Position numbers and translations under genes: made by a program | Assembly: GCF_009740285.1 (NCBI RefSeq) | Contig: NZ_CP046566.1 | Location: 2,600,501-2,664,500 of the forward strand | From: Phnomibacter ginsenosidimutans | Lineage (GTDB): Bacteria > Bacteroidota > Bacteroidia > Chitinophagales > Chitinophagaceae | Direction: 5' to 3' | Length of the DNA: 64,000 nucleotides | The notes under the pieces: model-generated | What the model was told of the DNA's origin: nothing | Database searches by the model: none | The model's input: the letters and a program-made list of their open reading frames with translations, nothing else | Part shown: positions 6,902 through 16,461 of the stretch, piece by piece | How positions within the stretch are numbered: the first letter of the stretch is position 1 | How the letters are laid out: each line of letters starts with the position of its first letter

Positions 6902-9900
6902 TTATTTACCCAAGGGTGCCAACAGCTGCAACTGCAGTTGCTTCACGGCATCTTCATATTGTTTCCATTCTTTGCTTTCAAATGCTTGTACGGCAGTGTT
7001 GAAAGCCTGGGCATCGGCACTCACTTTTTTCATGGCCCAACCAAAAGTGGCTGGCGGTGCAGCGGCTGGCGGGTTTGGTGTACCAAATGCCGGATCGAGG
7101 TAGAAAGCCACGGAAGCCAGCTTGTTCATGAGCTGTTCGGGGTCTTCGTAAATACCCTGCACTTCTTCGCCAGGCATTACTTTGCGCATGAGTTCATCTA
7201 TCTTTTTGCTGGCCGCAGTTTTGGCATCGCTATAGCGGTGCTTGGCTGCCGTATCGGCTACTTGAGCTTCTACCAGTTTATCCGCCAGCTGCATGCGTTC
7301 TTTTGCATCGCGGAGTTTATCCATGCTTTGGGTAATGCCATTTACCATTGCTGCAAATTCGGTATATCCTTGCTGCCATTGCATTACAGCAGCCGCATTT
7401 ACCTGCTTGCGAGGATCATTGAGCACCGTAATGCTGGTAGAATCTGCCTGCTTTCCATACATGATTTTTACACTATAGGTACCCGCAGTTACATAAGCAC
7501 CAGCAGGTGGCTGCACTTCTTGCTTGGGCTTGGGCTGCACCGGCATTCTGAACCCATCCTGATTCAATTCCCACACAAAACGGTTGATGCCTTTTTGCGC
7601 CATCAGGCTCAGGTGGCGAACCACTTTTCCCTGCGCATTGCGGATTTCTACTTTTACCGAATCGGCTTCTGGTGCAGGACTACTGCTGTCTTTGCTGTTG
7701 AGTTTGGCCAACGAAAAACTGATGCTGGCGCCCCATAGTCGGTTGTCGCCTTTGTACATGGCATTGCCGCTAAAATGAGAACCTGCCCCTTCCCGCATGT
7801 TGGCGAGATAAGCATCCGGAGCAGGGTACACTTTCAATGGTTGTTGCACAGAAGCAGCCGCACCTTTTGCCGCTATTTCTCTAAGCGGACGAATATCATC
7901 GAGCACCCACAGTGCCCGGCCAAAAGTGCCAATGATTAAATCATGTTCACGGGGATGAATGGCCAAATCGTAAGTGCTGACCGTAGGATAACCATTCGTC
8001 CAGCGGCTCCAGTTTTTACCTTCATCTACACTCACATACAAACCAAACTCGGTACCTGCAAACATGAGTTTTGGTTCTACCGGATCTTGCACAAAGCTGA
8101 GTGCGTAACCCATTACTTTTTTATCATCTACCAAACGTTCCCATGTTTTACCAAAATCTTTGGTACGGAAAATCCATGGCGTCCAATCGTTTCGGCGGTA
8201 GTTGTTGATTACTACAAATGCTTCGCCTTCATTGAAGCGGCTGGCATGCACTTGAGGCACCCAACTGCCAGCAGGCACAGCGGGAATATTTTTACTAACG
8301 TTTGTCCATGTAGCACCGCCATCACGGGTTACTTGTATGTTTCCGTCGTCGGTTCCTACCCATATCACACCTTGCTTTTTGGCGCTGGCACTGATGGCAA
8401 TAATGGTGCAGTGGTTTTCGGCACCCGTTACATCATAGGTAAGGCCACCACTCAAGTGGGCTTTAATTTTTGCAGTGTCGTTCGTGGTTAAATCGGGCGA
8501 AATAATCGACCATGTTTTGCCGCCATCGTTGCTCTTGTGCAAAAACTGACTGCCGTAATAAATGGTGCTTGGATCAATGGGGTCTTGCCCGATGCCGGCA
8601 TTCCAATTGAAGCGTAAAAAAGTGCCATCGGGATGATAGGGTTTGCAGGGCTCAGAAGCGCCACTCTGAAAATCGACACGCAACAAATTGCCGCCCTGCC
8701 ACATGGCATAACCATAGCGTTGGTTAGGTTCTACTACTACATCAAAGCCATCGCCAAAAGCAATTTCATCCCAATATTGATTGCGAATGCCGCCGGTGCG
8801 CCAGGTGTAGGCAGGTCCACGCCAGGTGCCGTTGTCTTGCATACCTCCATATACGTTATACGGAATTTGCATATCGTAATTGATGTGGTAAAACTGTCCT
8901 ACAGGAAGCGTTTCGCTAAAGGCCCAGGTTTTGCCTTTATCACGAGTGATGGCCAAACCTCCATCGTTGCCATCAATCATAAAATTGGGATCTGTGGGAT
9001 GAATCCAATAGGTGTGGTGGTCACCGTGAATATTGTCCCAGCCGAGCAAGGTGTTGAAGCTTTTGCCACCATCTTCACTCACCGTTACATTGCTGAAAAT
9101 ATTGTAGAGCCTGTTTTCATTGGTTGGGTCTACAAACAAATCGCTGTAATAAAATGGCCGGTCGCCAATGTTTTGATTGGTGGTCATTTTCCAGCTAAAG
9201 CCACCATCATCGCTGCGGTACAGCGCATTCTTTTTCGACTCGATGAGTGCATACACCACGTTGGGATTATTGCGGGCCCAAGCCAAACCCATTTTACCCA
9301 GCTCTCCTGCGGGCAAGCCTTCTTTCTCGGTGAGTTTGCGCCAGGTATCACCACCATCCAGTGTGAGATACATGCCAGAACCAGCGCCACCACTTTTGAA
9401 AAACCAAGGCCAGCGGCGGTATTCCCACATGCTCACCAGCATTTTGTTGGGGTTGCTGGGGTCAACAATAAAATCGGCGGCACCGGTGCGGTCATTTACA
9501 TACAAAATACGCTCCCATGTTTTGCCGCCGTCTTTGGTGCGGTACACACCACGGTCATTGGTTTCGCCCCAGGCAGTACCCAATGCACTTACATACACTA
9601 CATCGGGGTTGTGTTTGTGAATGATGACCCGATGAATGGTTCTTGTTTTTTCGAGGCCCATGTTTTTCCAGGTACGACCGCCGTCAATGCTTTTAAACAC
9701 CCCGCCGCCCATGGTTTGGCTGTTGCGTGGATTGCCCTCGCCGGTACCAATCCAAATCACCTGCGGATTGCGTTGATCCACGGCCACTGCGCCAATAGAA
9801 GCAACGTTGAGACTGTCGGTCAATGGCGTCCATTGTGTGCCGCCACCTTCGCTGCGCCACAGACCTCCGCTGGCAGTGCCTACATAAATCATGTCGGGGT

Positions 9901-10057
9901 TTTGCAAATTCACATCCAACGCTGTTACACGGCCGCTCATACCGGCAGGGCCAATGTTGCGAGGCTTGATGTTTTTGAACAAACTCATGTCCAATGGTTG
10001 TGCTGTGGCTGCAACCGAAGCCAGTATGCACAACATGCTCAGCATGCGGGAAAACAT
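6902..10057 (-). CDS. Secreted BNR/sortilin (VPS10)-like beta-propeller protein
   Basis: A 1051-residue exported protein with a signal peptide (ending ATAQ near residue 20). About ten Asp-box repeats of the S/T-x-D-x-G-x-T-W type are spread over residues 60-720, such as SIDGGRTWKN, TKDGGKTWER, TLDGGDTWRK and SNDGGKTWSI. This pattern indicates one or two beta-propellers as in sortilin/VPS10-like or glycosidase-like proteins. The C-terminal ~300 residues hold an FlgD/FN3-like beta region (FVWELNQDGFRMP) and a charged helical segment. Such proteins are often annotated as glycosyl hydrolases in Bacteroidota, but no catalytic residues can be pointed to. It appears to be transcribed alone. Confidence 0.8.
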   Translation of the reverse strand: MFSRMLSMLCILASVAATAQPLDMSLFKNIKPRNIGPAGMSGRVTALDVNLQNPDMIYVGTASGGLWRSEGGGTQWTPLTDSLNVASIGAVAVDQRNPQVIWIGTGEGNPRNSQTMGGGVFKSIDGGRTWKNMGLEKTRTIHRVIIHKHNPDVVYVSALGTAWGETNDRGVYRTKDGGKTWERILYVNDRTGAADFIVDPSNPNKMLVSMWEYRRWPWFFKSGGAGSGMYLTLDGGDTWRKLTEKEGLPAGELGKMGLAWARNNPNVVYALIESKKNALYRSDDGGFSWKMTTNQNIGDRPFYYSDLFVDPTNENRLYNIFSNVTVSEDGGKSFNTLLGWDNIHGDHHTYWIHPTDPNFMIDGNDGGLAITRDKGKTWAFSETLPVGQFYHINYDMQIPYNVYGGMQDNGTWRGPAYTWRTGGIRNQYWDEIAFGDGFDVVVEPNQRYGYAMWQGGNLLRVDFQSGASEPCKPYHPDGTFLRFNWNAGIGQDPIDPSTIYYGSQFLHKSNDGGKTWSIISPDLTTNDTAKIKAHLSGGLTYDVTGAENHCTIIAISASAKKQGVIWVGTDDGNIQVTRDGGATWTNVSKNIPAVPAGSWVPQVHASRFNEGEAFVVINNYRRNDWTPWIFRTKDFGKTWERLVDDKKVMGYALSFVQDPVEPKLMFAGTEFGLYVSVDEGKNWSRWTNGYPTVSTYDLAIHPREHDLIIGTFGRALWVLDDIRPLREIAAKGAAASVQQPLKVYPAPDAYLANMREGAGSHFSGNAMYKGDNRLWGASISFSLAKLNSKDSSSPAPEADSVKVEIRNAQGKVVRHLSLMAQKGINRFVWELNQDGFRMPVQPKPKQEVQPPAGAYVTAGTYSVKIMYGKQADSTSITVLNDPRKQVNAAAVMQWQQGYTEFAAMVNGITQSMDKLRDAKERMQLADKLVEAQVADTAAKHRYSDAKTAASKKIDELMRKVMPGEEVQGIYEDPEQLMNKLASVAFYLDPAFGTPNPPAAAPPATFGWAMKKVSADAQAFNTAVQAFESKEWKQYEDAVKQLQLQLLAPLGK

Positions 10058-10113
10058 ATCTGTAAAAATTTAGAAGCGACAATTTACGGGTAAACCGTTT
10101 GCCTTACTTCAAA

Positions 10114-10643
10114 TTATTGCTGCGCCATGGCAAACAATTCGTAGAGCACAATGCCGGCTGCCACGCTGATGTTGAGCGAATGTTTGGTGCCTGCCTGTGG
10201 TATTTCAATGGCGCCGTGGCAGGCATCTATCACGGCCTGGTCTACTCCTTCCACTTCATTGCCCAGCACCACTGCCAGTGGTTGCTTGCCCTCCCACTCC
10301 ACCGCCGACAATAGTTTGGACTGACTGGTTTGCTCCACCGCCAGCACTTGATAGCCACGGGTTTTCAACGCTTCCACAGCGGTTACAGTATCCGCAGCAT
10401 ATTCCCATGCAACAGTCTCCGTTGCTCCCAAGGCCGTTTTGTGGATGTCGCGGTGAGGCGGCTGCGGCGTGTACCCGCAGAGGATGATCTGTTCTATCAA
10501 AAAGCATCGGCAGTACGAAAAACGCTGCCCACATTGTGCATGCTCCGCACATTATCCAGCACCACCACCAGCGGTAGTTTCGGCACTTCTTTAAACTCAT
10601 CGGCCGACAAACGACCGAGTTCATCCATGGAGAGTTTTTTCAT
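10114..10643 (-). pseudogene. SpoU/TrmH-family RNA 2'-O-methyltransferase, frameshifted as sequenced
   Basis: SpoU-class methyltransferase with a trefoil-knot SAM site. The start at 10643 gives an N-terminus of MKKLSMDELGRLSADEFK, then LDNVRSMHNVGSVFRTADAF (motif 1). The second part has VLGNEVEGVD (motif 2) and a C-terminal IPQAGTKHSLNISVAAGI (motif 3). The two parts are in different frames because a T run (A5 on the plus strand, 10499-10503) is one base short. Adding one T gives ADAFLIEQIILCGYTP. The protein would then have about 177 residues. Substrate (tRNA or 23S rRNA) cannot be decided. Probably an assembly indel. Confidence 0.8.
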
Positions 10644-10734
10644 ACACACGAATGGTTATAACAGGAATTAAATGAGATTGTCACGGATACCACGAATGAT
10701 AATTATTGGCGACTTATAGCCATTGCATTATGCA

Positions 10735-12009
10735 TCACTTTTCATACACCTGATAACCGAATGGTGGCAATACAATCTTTCTATCTTTTGGCAACAATTG
10801 TTGCGTAAAAATTTCTTTTATGCCTTCAGCAATGCGTTCGTCATTCATGTAAAACGATTGTGTTTCGTTGGTAAAATTGAGCAGCACCAATACTTGCTGG
10901 TTGTTGTGCTGTCGCAAAAAACAAAACACTCTTTCGTTGCTTACCGGCAATCGAAAAGTAGCACCCGAACCATTGGGCCCACCGGCTGCTTTGTTGCGTT
11001 TGCGCAGTTGTAGCAGCGCAGTATAAAAGGGTTCAAACTGCAGTTCGTTGGTCCAGGCAATTTCATCCTTATCAAAAAAAGACAAGCGTTTGGTATTCGG
11101 CAATTCCTGTCCGGAATATATCAGCGGAATGCCTGACCACATCGCACCAAGCACAAACAATGGTAAGGCGGCTGCACCATACTTTTCCCACTCGGTTCCG
11201 TTCCAGCTATTTTCATCGTGGTTGCTGGTGAAAAACATTTTGAAGGATGGCTTGGGATAACGGTCTTCGTATTTACTCAGCACCGCATCGAGCACAGTGT
11301 TGGTTTGTGTGGATGTAAAAAACTTTTCTGTGGTATGCATCCACTCCCAGGCATACGTAGCATCGAATGCCGCATGATAGGCTTCGTCTTCTGTTTCGGC
11401 CAGCCAAAACAATGGCTTGACTGCATCGCACTGGCGGCGGGCTTCAAACCAAAAATCGAGTGGCACCAAATGTGCCATATCGCATCGAAAGCCGTCGATG
11501 TCACAAGTTTTCACCCAAAACTGCATGCTCTCGATCATTTCGCGGCGCATGTCGTTGTTGCCATAGTCGAGATCGGCCACATCTTCCCAGCCATTCCGTT
11601 CCTGAAAATTGCCACTCGGGCTGAGGTCGTAGTAATCTCTTTTGCGGCCTTCCATCCATTCATGTCCATAGCCGGTATGGTTGGCCACCCAATCGATAAT
11701 CACTTTCATGCCTAATGCATGTGCCTGATGGACCAATGTTTTGAAATCATCAATGGTACCAAACTCGGGGTTAGTTTGCACATAACTGCTGCATGCGTAG
11801 TAACTGCCCAATGTGCCCAACCGCTTGGGTACACCAATGGGTGTAATGGGCATGAACCAAAGTGTTTCTACTCCCATAGCAGCTAGCCTTGGCAGGTGTT
11901 GGCCAAAAGCAGCAAAGGTTCCTTCGGCAGTGTATTGCCGCACATTTACTTCGTAAATATTGGTATGATAACACCATGGAACAGGTGAAAATTCTCTTGT
12001 CTGCATCAT
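10735..12009 (-). CDS. GH13 alpha-amylase family glycosidase
   Basis: A 424-residue GH13 enzyme with no signal peptide, so it probably acts in the cytoplasm on maltodextrins or related alpha-glucans. The four conserved regions are visible: DWVANHTG, DGFRCDMAH (nucleophile Asp), LAETE (acid/base Glu) and TSNHDEN (transition-state Asp). The short C-terminal beta domain ends near YQVYEK. Subfamily specificity (amylase, glucosidase, trehalose-related) is unclear. It starts at the ATG complementary to 12007-12009. The gap to the trmH-like gene carries degenerate CACGAAT/CACGGAT sequence like that around the GxxExxY gene. Confidence 0.88.
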   Translation of the reverse strand: MMQTREFSPVPWCYHTNIYEVNVRQYTAEGTFAAFGQHLPRLAAMGVETLWFMPITPIGVPKRLGTLGSYYACSSYVQTNPEFGTIDDFKTLVHQAHALGMKVIIDWVANHTGYGHEWMEGRKRDYYDLSPSGNFQERNGWEDVADLDYGNNDMRREMIESMQFWVKTCDIDGFRCDMAHLVPLDFWFEARRQCDAVKPLFWLAETEDEAYHAAFDATYAWEWMHTTEKFFTSTQTNTVLDAVLSKYEDRYPKPSFKMFFTSNHDENSWNGTEWEKYGAAALPLFVLGAMWSGIPLIYSGQELPNTKRLSFFDKDEIAWTNELQFEPFYTALLQLRKRNKAAGGPNGSGATFRLPVSNERVFCFLRQHNNQQVLVLLNFTNETQSFYMNDERIAEGIKEIFTQQLLPKDRKIVLPPFGYQVYEK

Positions 12010-12169
12010 GCTTCAAAGAAACGATAATATGGGACGCGGATTTTACGGATGCAACTGATTGCCGCAGATAATGCCACAAAAACAATAATGAGCTACAAAT
12101 TCACAGATGAATGGGTCTTGGTTTTACCAACAACTGTCAACCACCAACTAACATCTACCATCTAACATC

Positions 12170-12177
12170 TATTTTTG
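12170..12177 (+). promoter_or_regulatory. -7 promoter element of the MFS gene
   Basis: TATTTTTG, an exact TAnnTTTG match. It ends 8 bases before the start codon at 12186, so the transcript would have almost no leader. No convincing -33 TTG is seen. Confidence 0.45.
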
Positions 12178-12185
12178 CAGGGCTT

Positions 12186-13418
12186 ATGCTGAAAGGTCCG
12201 CTACTCAACAAGTATCCGCAACTCCGTACATTTCTGGTCGCCCGTTTTGCGTTCATTTTTGCCATGCAAATGGTTAACACGGGCATTGCATGGTACCTGT
12301 ACGAACTTACCCGAGATGTATTGTCGCAGGGTTTGCTGGGCCTGAGCGAAGTGGTGCCTGCCATCAGTCTGGCTTTGTATGCAGGGCATGTCATCGACAT
12401 CAGCGACAAACGCAACATGCTGCTGCGGGGCATGCTGCTCTACCTCACTGCCAGCATTGGATTGGGTATTGTGTCGAGCCAATGGGTATCATCGTCGCTG
12501 GGTGTACAGGCTACCGCTGTTTGTATTTATGTACTCGTATTTTTCACGGGTGTGTTTCGTGCTTTTACCGGACCAACTTTTCACAGCATTGTAGCACAAC
12601 CGATCAATGATAAATCGGATTTGCCCAAAGCCGTTACGCTGAGCAGCACAGCCTGGACCATGGCTGCCGTAGGCGGACCAGTGATAGCAGGATTACTGAT
12701 TGCACAAATCAGCCTTACGTTCATGTTTGCCATTTCTGTTTCGTTACTCCTACTGGCTGCTGCATTGGTAAGTAAACTGCCAAACCTGCCGGCACAGCAC
12801 AGCAATATGCAACAACGAACCTGGGAAAGTGTGCAAGACGGCCTGCGTTATGTTTGGAAAACCAAGGAAGTATTGAGTGCATTGAGTGTAGACATGTTTG
12901 CGGTGCTCTTTGGTGGTGCCGTGGCCATGCTGCCCGTATTTGCCAAAGACATTTTGCATGTAGATGCCACTGGCATGGGCTTGCTGAAAGCCGCACAGGG
13001 CATGGGTACCGTGATGGTGTTGTTTGTAATGGCCCGCATGCCGCTCACCAAAAATCAGGGCCGCATTATGCTGATGTGTGTGGCAGGTTTTGGTCTCAGC
13101 ATGATTGCTTTTGCCCTCAGCCGCAACTACTGGTTGTCGTTTTTCATATTGCTGATCAGTGGTGTATTCGATGGCATCAGCGTTGTTATTCGAAGTACTA
13201 TTTTGCAGCTGTATGTACCCGATGATATGCGGGGCAGAGTGAGCTCTGTCAACAGTATGTTCATCAACAGCAGCAACGAGTTGGGCCAATTTGAAAGCGG
13301 CATTGCAGCCCGATTGATGGGCACTGTTACCTCCGTTATTTTCGGCGGTTGTATGACACTGCTGGTAGTGGGCGTAAGCTGGGTAAAAGCCCCAAAGCTG
13401 CGAAAGCTGAAATACTAA
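12186..13418 (+). CDS. Major facilitator superfamily transporter (EntS-like)
   Basis: A 410-residue inner-membrane transporter with about 12 hydrophobic segments. The N-terminal half shows the MFS loop signature in GHVIDISDKRNMLL, between the second and third segments. The C-terminal half has PDDMRGRVSSVNSMFINSSNELG, a motif common to EntS/macrolide-efflux-like MFS proteins. The substrate is unknown; export of a small molecule is the family expectation. The start at 12186 (MLKGPLLNKYPQ) is preferred over 12111, because a promoter -7 box lies just in front of it and the longer form has a non-conserved head. Confidence 0.85.
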   Translation: MLKGPLLNKYPQLRTFLVARFAFIFAMQMVNTGIAWYLYELTRDVLSQGLLGLSEVVPAISLALYAGHVIDISDKRNMLLRGMLLYLTASIGLGIVSSQWVSSSLGVQATAVCIYVLVFFTGVFRAFTGPTFHSIVAQPINDKSDLPKAVTLSSTAWTMAAVGGPVIAGLLIAQISLTFMFAISVSLLLLAAALVSKLPNLPAQHSNMQQRTWESVQDGLRYVWKTKEVLSALSVDMFAVLFGGAVAMLPVFAKDILHVDATGMGLLKAAQGMGTVMVLFVMARMPLTKNQGRIMLMCVAGFGLSMIAFALSRNYWLSFFILLISGVFDGISVVIRSTILQLYVPDDMRGRVSSVNSMFINSSNELGQFESGIAARLMGTVTSVIFGGCMTLLVVGVSWVKAPKLRKLKY

Positions 13419-13428
13419 AATGGATTGC

Positions 13429-13455
13429 TGATGTACGATTTCTGATTTGAATAGA
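13429..13455 (+). repeat. Short AT-rich extragenic repeat, copy 1
   Basis: Contains CTGATGTACGATTTCTGATT, closely matched by CTGATGTACGATATCTGATA near 23313. Such units occur between genes in many Bacteroidota, and no function is visible. Confidence 0.4.
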
Positions 13456-13517
13456 AGTAATCCTCCTTGCCAACACTCCAACCTGTAAACTTTACCATTT
13501 AGAAATTCAATTAACTA

Positions 13518-13536
13518 CCCTTCGACAAGCTCAGGG
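13518..13536 (+). repeat. CCCTTCGACAAGCTCAGGG extragenic motif
   Basis: A 19-base motif with CCCT/AGGG ends forming an imperfect palindrome. Sequences of this type recur between genes in many bacteria. Only one copy is seen in this window. Confidence 0.45.
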
Positions 13537-13587
13537 CAGCAACAGGCATTGAAACTTTGGAACTTGTGAACACTGGAACTTTCAATC

Positions 13588-16392
13588 TCATTCCCCCTTC
13601 ACCTCATCCAACAGATACACAATGTGCTTGTATTGGATATCGCTGTGGTGCGACAAAGCCAGCTCACAGGTGGTAGAAGATGAATAGCCTTCACGGCTTT
13701 GTATTTGCGCAGCGGATTTGAGTTCTTGTGCAGTAGCTCCTTCTACTAATTCGGGCACCAGAAAACCACGGTCGCCGGCCATGCCGCAGCAGCCCGCACC
13801 GGCAGGCACTTCCGCTTTTGGCGCACAGGCTTTGGCCAATTGCACGAATGCATCATTCAATCCCAACTTGGTAACTGCACAGGCAGGATGCAGCACCACA
13901 GGTTCTTGCTTGGGATTGAGCTGAAGTTTGGGCAACACAGTTTGTTGCAGAAAAGCGACGCTATCCAACATTTGTAGCTGTCGCCATTGTTGTAAATACG
14001 GTTCGGGCAAATGCTTGCCGTTTTGCAAAAACGTGTAGGTGCATGAAGAGAAATCACACACAACAGGAAGCCGTCCTTTATCAGTCCATTGCCACAAAGC
14101 AGTTACCGCCTCTTGCAACAATTGCTGACTGGCTCCTACGTACCCCTTGCTGCTAAAGGGCTGACCACAGCATTGACTGCTTAACCCTTCCGGCATCAAC
14201 AGCTGTACGCCTGCCTGCCGGCATACATCGAGCATCGATTGCTGCAAAGATTTTGGTTCATCGCCATGCGCCATCACCCGGTTGATGCAGGAAGAAAAAT
14301 ACACCGCATCGGGTTGCGCCGGATTCGTTTTCGGTAAGCGTTTGGCGGCTTTCAAGCCATGCATCCACACAGGCATGCCGGGAAAGATTTTCCGCATACC
14401 ACGACTGATGCCACTGACCAATTTCACTTTATCCAACAATGAAAGAGCAGCAATACCAAACCGTGCCGTTGCAGCAACAAATCCGAAATGATGAGCCATC
14501 CAACCGGCGATGGCATTGCCCATTTTATCATGCTGCTCATGCCGCAAGCGTTTCACCAGCTCACCGGTATTGATATCCACCGGACAATCGGTAGCACACA
14601 AACCATCCGTGGCGCAGGTATCCAAACCATCGTACTGAAAAGATGACCGCAACTCTTTCAGCAATTGTTGTTGGTCTTGTTGTTGCAACCGCTGCAATGC
14701 CCTGCGGGCTACAATGCGTCGTCGAGGCGTCATCGTTACATCTCTGCTGGGGCAGTTTACTTCACAAAAACCACACTCAATGCATTTGTCTACTTCCTGT
14801 TCTACCTGTGGCAAATCTTTCAGGTGTTCGATGTGGGCCTGCTTACTGCTATTGATAATTACACCGGGATTGAGTAACCCTTTTGGATCGGCAGCTTGCT
14901 TGATTTGCTGCATGATGCGATAGGCTTCGCTACCCCACTCTGCTTCAATAAAAGGTGCCATGTTGCGGCCCGTGCCGTGTTCGCCTTTCAACGCACCATC
15001 GTATTTATTGACCACCAGCGAAACCACTTCCCGCATAAAAGCATCATACCGTTGCACTTCGCTTTCGGTGTCGAGCAGTTGTGTAATCACAAAGTGAATA
15101 TTGCCATCTTTTGCATGACCGAAAATGATGGCATTGTGATAACCGTACTTCGTAAACAGTTGTTGCAAGTCCACCAATCCATCGGCCAGTTTAGCCACGG
15201 GGAAAGTGATGTCTTCGAGAATAACCGTAGTGCCCCGCTGCCGCACAGCCCCTACACTCGGAAACATGCCTTTACGCAACTTCCAGTAAAAACTGCGTTC
15301 TTTTTCTTGTGTTGTAAAAGCTGCAGGATGCAGTAACGGCAGCTGTTGCAATGCATTGTTGGCGTTGCACAGCAAGCTTTCCAATGCAGCGGCATCCTCT
15401 GTTTGATATTCGCAGAGTAAGGCTGCTGCTCCATCTGGTAACTGCGTAAAAAAATCGGGTAATCCAGGTAAGTGTTCTACTGATTTCAGCGAAGCCCTGT
15501 CCATGAGTTCCAACGCTTCGGCGCCGGTTTCTTTCAAGGGTACAATAGCCGAGCATGCTTCATACAAATTGGGAAAATACAACATGGCCGCAGCCTTAAA
15601 TGGCTTATCAGCAATGGTACGTAGCGTTGCTTCTGCAATGAAAGCCAGTGTGCCTTCGCCACCCACCAGCAGGTGCGCAAATATGTCGAGCGGATGCTCA
15701 TAATCTACAAGTGCATTGAGTGAATAACCAACGGTATTCTTCGTGAGATACTTGTGCCGGATACGCTGCAGCAATGCATCATTGTTCAGTATTTGCTGCC
15801 GCAGTTCGGAGAGCGTTGTAGCTAGTGTTGATTGCTCCTGCAGAAACCTTTCATAATCGCTGGCATCTGCGGTATGGTATCGCTGTCCATCGGGCAATAC
15901 AAAATGAACGTGCTCGATGGTGTGATAAGAATTATCCTTTACACCACAGCACATACCCGATGCATTGTTGCTGATGATGCCGCCCATCATGGCCGCATTG
16001 ATACTCGCCGGATCGGGGCCAATTTTCTGGCTGTGCTTTTTCAGGTAATGATTCACCATACCTCCGGTGATGCCCGGTTGTACAGTTACTGCTTGTTTGG
16101 CAGCATGGACTTGTATCCCCCGCCAATGCTTGCTGATGTCTACCAACCAACCATCCGTAATAGCTTGGCCGCTGAGGCTGGTACCGCCTGCCCGAAATAC
16201 AACGGGCACAGATTGCTGCTGTGCCAATAAGAAAATACGTTGTACGTCTTCCACCGTTGCCGGAAACAAAACTGCCTGCGGAATGAGCTGATAAAAACCG
16301 GCATCAGAAGCATAAGAAATGCGATCGATGAGCCGGGTAGAAAACTGAGTTGCCGGTAAAATCTGCTGCAGCAATTGGTCGGTGGTTGGCAT
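13588..16392 (-). CDS. FAD-linked oxidase / Fe-S dehydrogenase fusion (D-lactate or glycolate dehydrogenase type)
   Basis: A 934-residue fusion of a GlcD-like flavoprotein and a GlcF-like Fe-S protein. Residues about 20-480 form the FAD-binding PCMH domain and C-terminal oxidase domain (FRAGGTSLSGQAITDGW; the GEHGTGRNMAPF motif). Two 4Fe-4S motifs follow, CIECGFCEVNCPSRD and CATDGLCATDCPVD. Then come two CCG domains (SQCCGQPFSSKGY and AGCCGMAGDRGF). It likely oxidises a 2-hydroxy acid such as D-lactate or 2-hydroxyglutarate (YdiJ-like) at the membrane. The start at 16392 (MPTTDQLLQQ) is preferred over 16467, which would overlap the divergent gene's promoter. Confidence 0.88.
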   Translation of the reverse strand: MPTTDQLLQQILPATQFSTRLIDRISYASDAGFYQLIPQAVLFPATVEDVQRIFLLAQQQSVPVVFRAGGTSLSGQAITDGWLVDISKHWRGIQVHAAKQAVTVQPGITGGMVNHYLKKHSQKIGPDPASINAAMMGGIISNNASGMCCGVKDNSYHTIEHVHFVLPDGQRYHTADASDYERFLQEQSTLATTLSELRQQILNNDALLQRIRHKYLTKNTVGYSLNALVDYEHPLDIFAHLLVGGEGTLAFIAEATLRTIADKPFKAAAMLYFPNLYEACSAIVPLKETGAEALELMDRASLKSVEHLPGLPDFFTQLPDGAAALLCEYQTEDAAALESLLCNANNALQQLPLLHPAAFTTQEKERSFYWKLRKGMFPSVGAVRQRGTTVILEDITFPVAKLADGLVDLQQLFTKYGYHNAIIFGHAKDGNIHFVITQLLDTESEVQRYDAFMREVVSLVVNKYDGALKGEHGTGRNMAPFIEAEWGSEAYRIMQQIKQAADPKGLLNPGVIINSSKQAHIEHLKDLPQVEQEVDKCIECGFCEVNCPSRDVTMTPRRRIVARRALQRLQQQDQQQLLKELRSSFQYDGLDTCATDGLCATDCPVDINTGELVKRLRHEQHDKMGNAIAGWMAHHFGFVAATARFGIAALSLLDKVKLVSGISRGMRKIFPGMPVWMHGLKAAKRLPKTNPAQPDAVYFSSCINRVMAHGDEPKSLQQSMLDVCRQAGVQLLMPEGLSSQCCGQPFSSKGYVGASQQLLQEAVTALWQWTDKGRLPVVCDFSSCTYTFLQNGKHLPEPYLQQWRQLQMLDSVAFLQQTVLPKLQLNPKQEPVVLHPACAVTKLGLNDAFVQLAKACAPKAEVPAGAGCCGMAGDRGFLVPELVEGATAQELKSAAQIQSREGYSSSTTCELALSHHSDIQYKHIVYLLDEVKGE

Positions 16393-16450
16393 GTTGGCAA
16401 ATGAGCCATGAAGGTACTTTATCGTAGCTGAATGAATGAGGCGGCTCCCG

Positions 16451-16458
16451 TATTTTTG
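16451..16458 (+). promoter_or_regulatory. -7 promoter element of the GNAT gene
   Basis: TATTTTTG, an exact TAnnTTTG match. It ends only 3 bases before the start codon at 16462, which implies a leaderless transcript if used. Confidence 0.45.
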
Positions 16459-16461
16459 AAC

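Noticed and set aside
8633-10093. A 486-codon plus-strand frame opposite the BNR protein
   Set aside because: Same reasoning; it lies wholly inside the repeat-coding region of the opposite strand, with no motif of its own.
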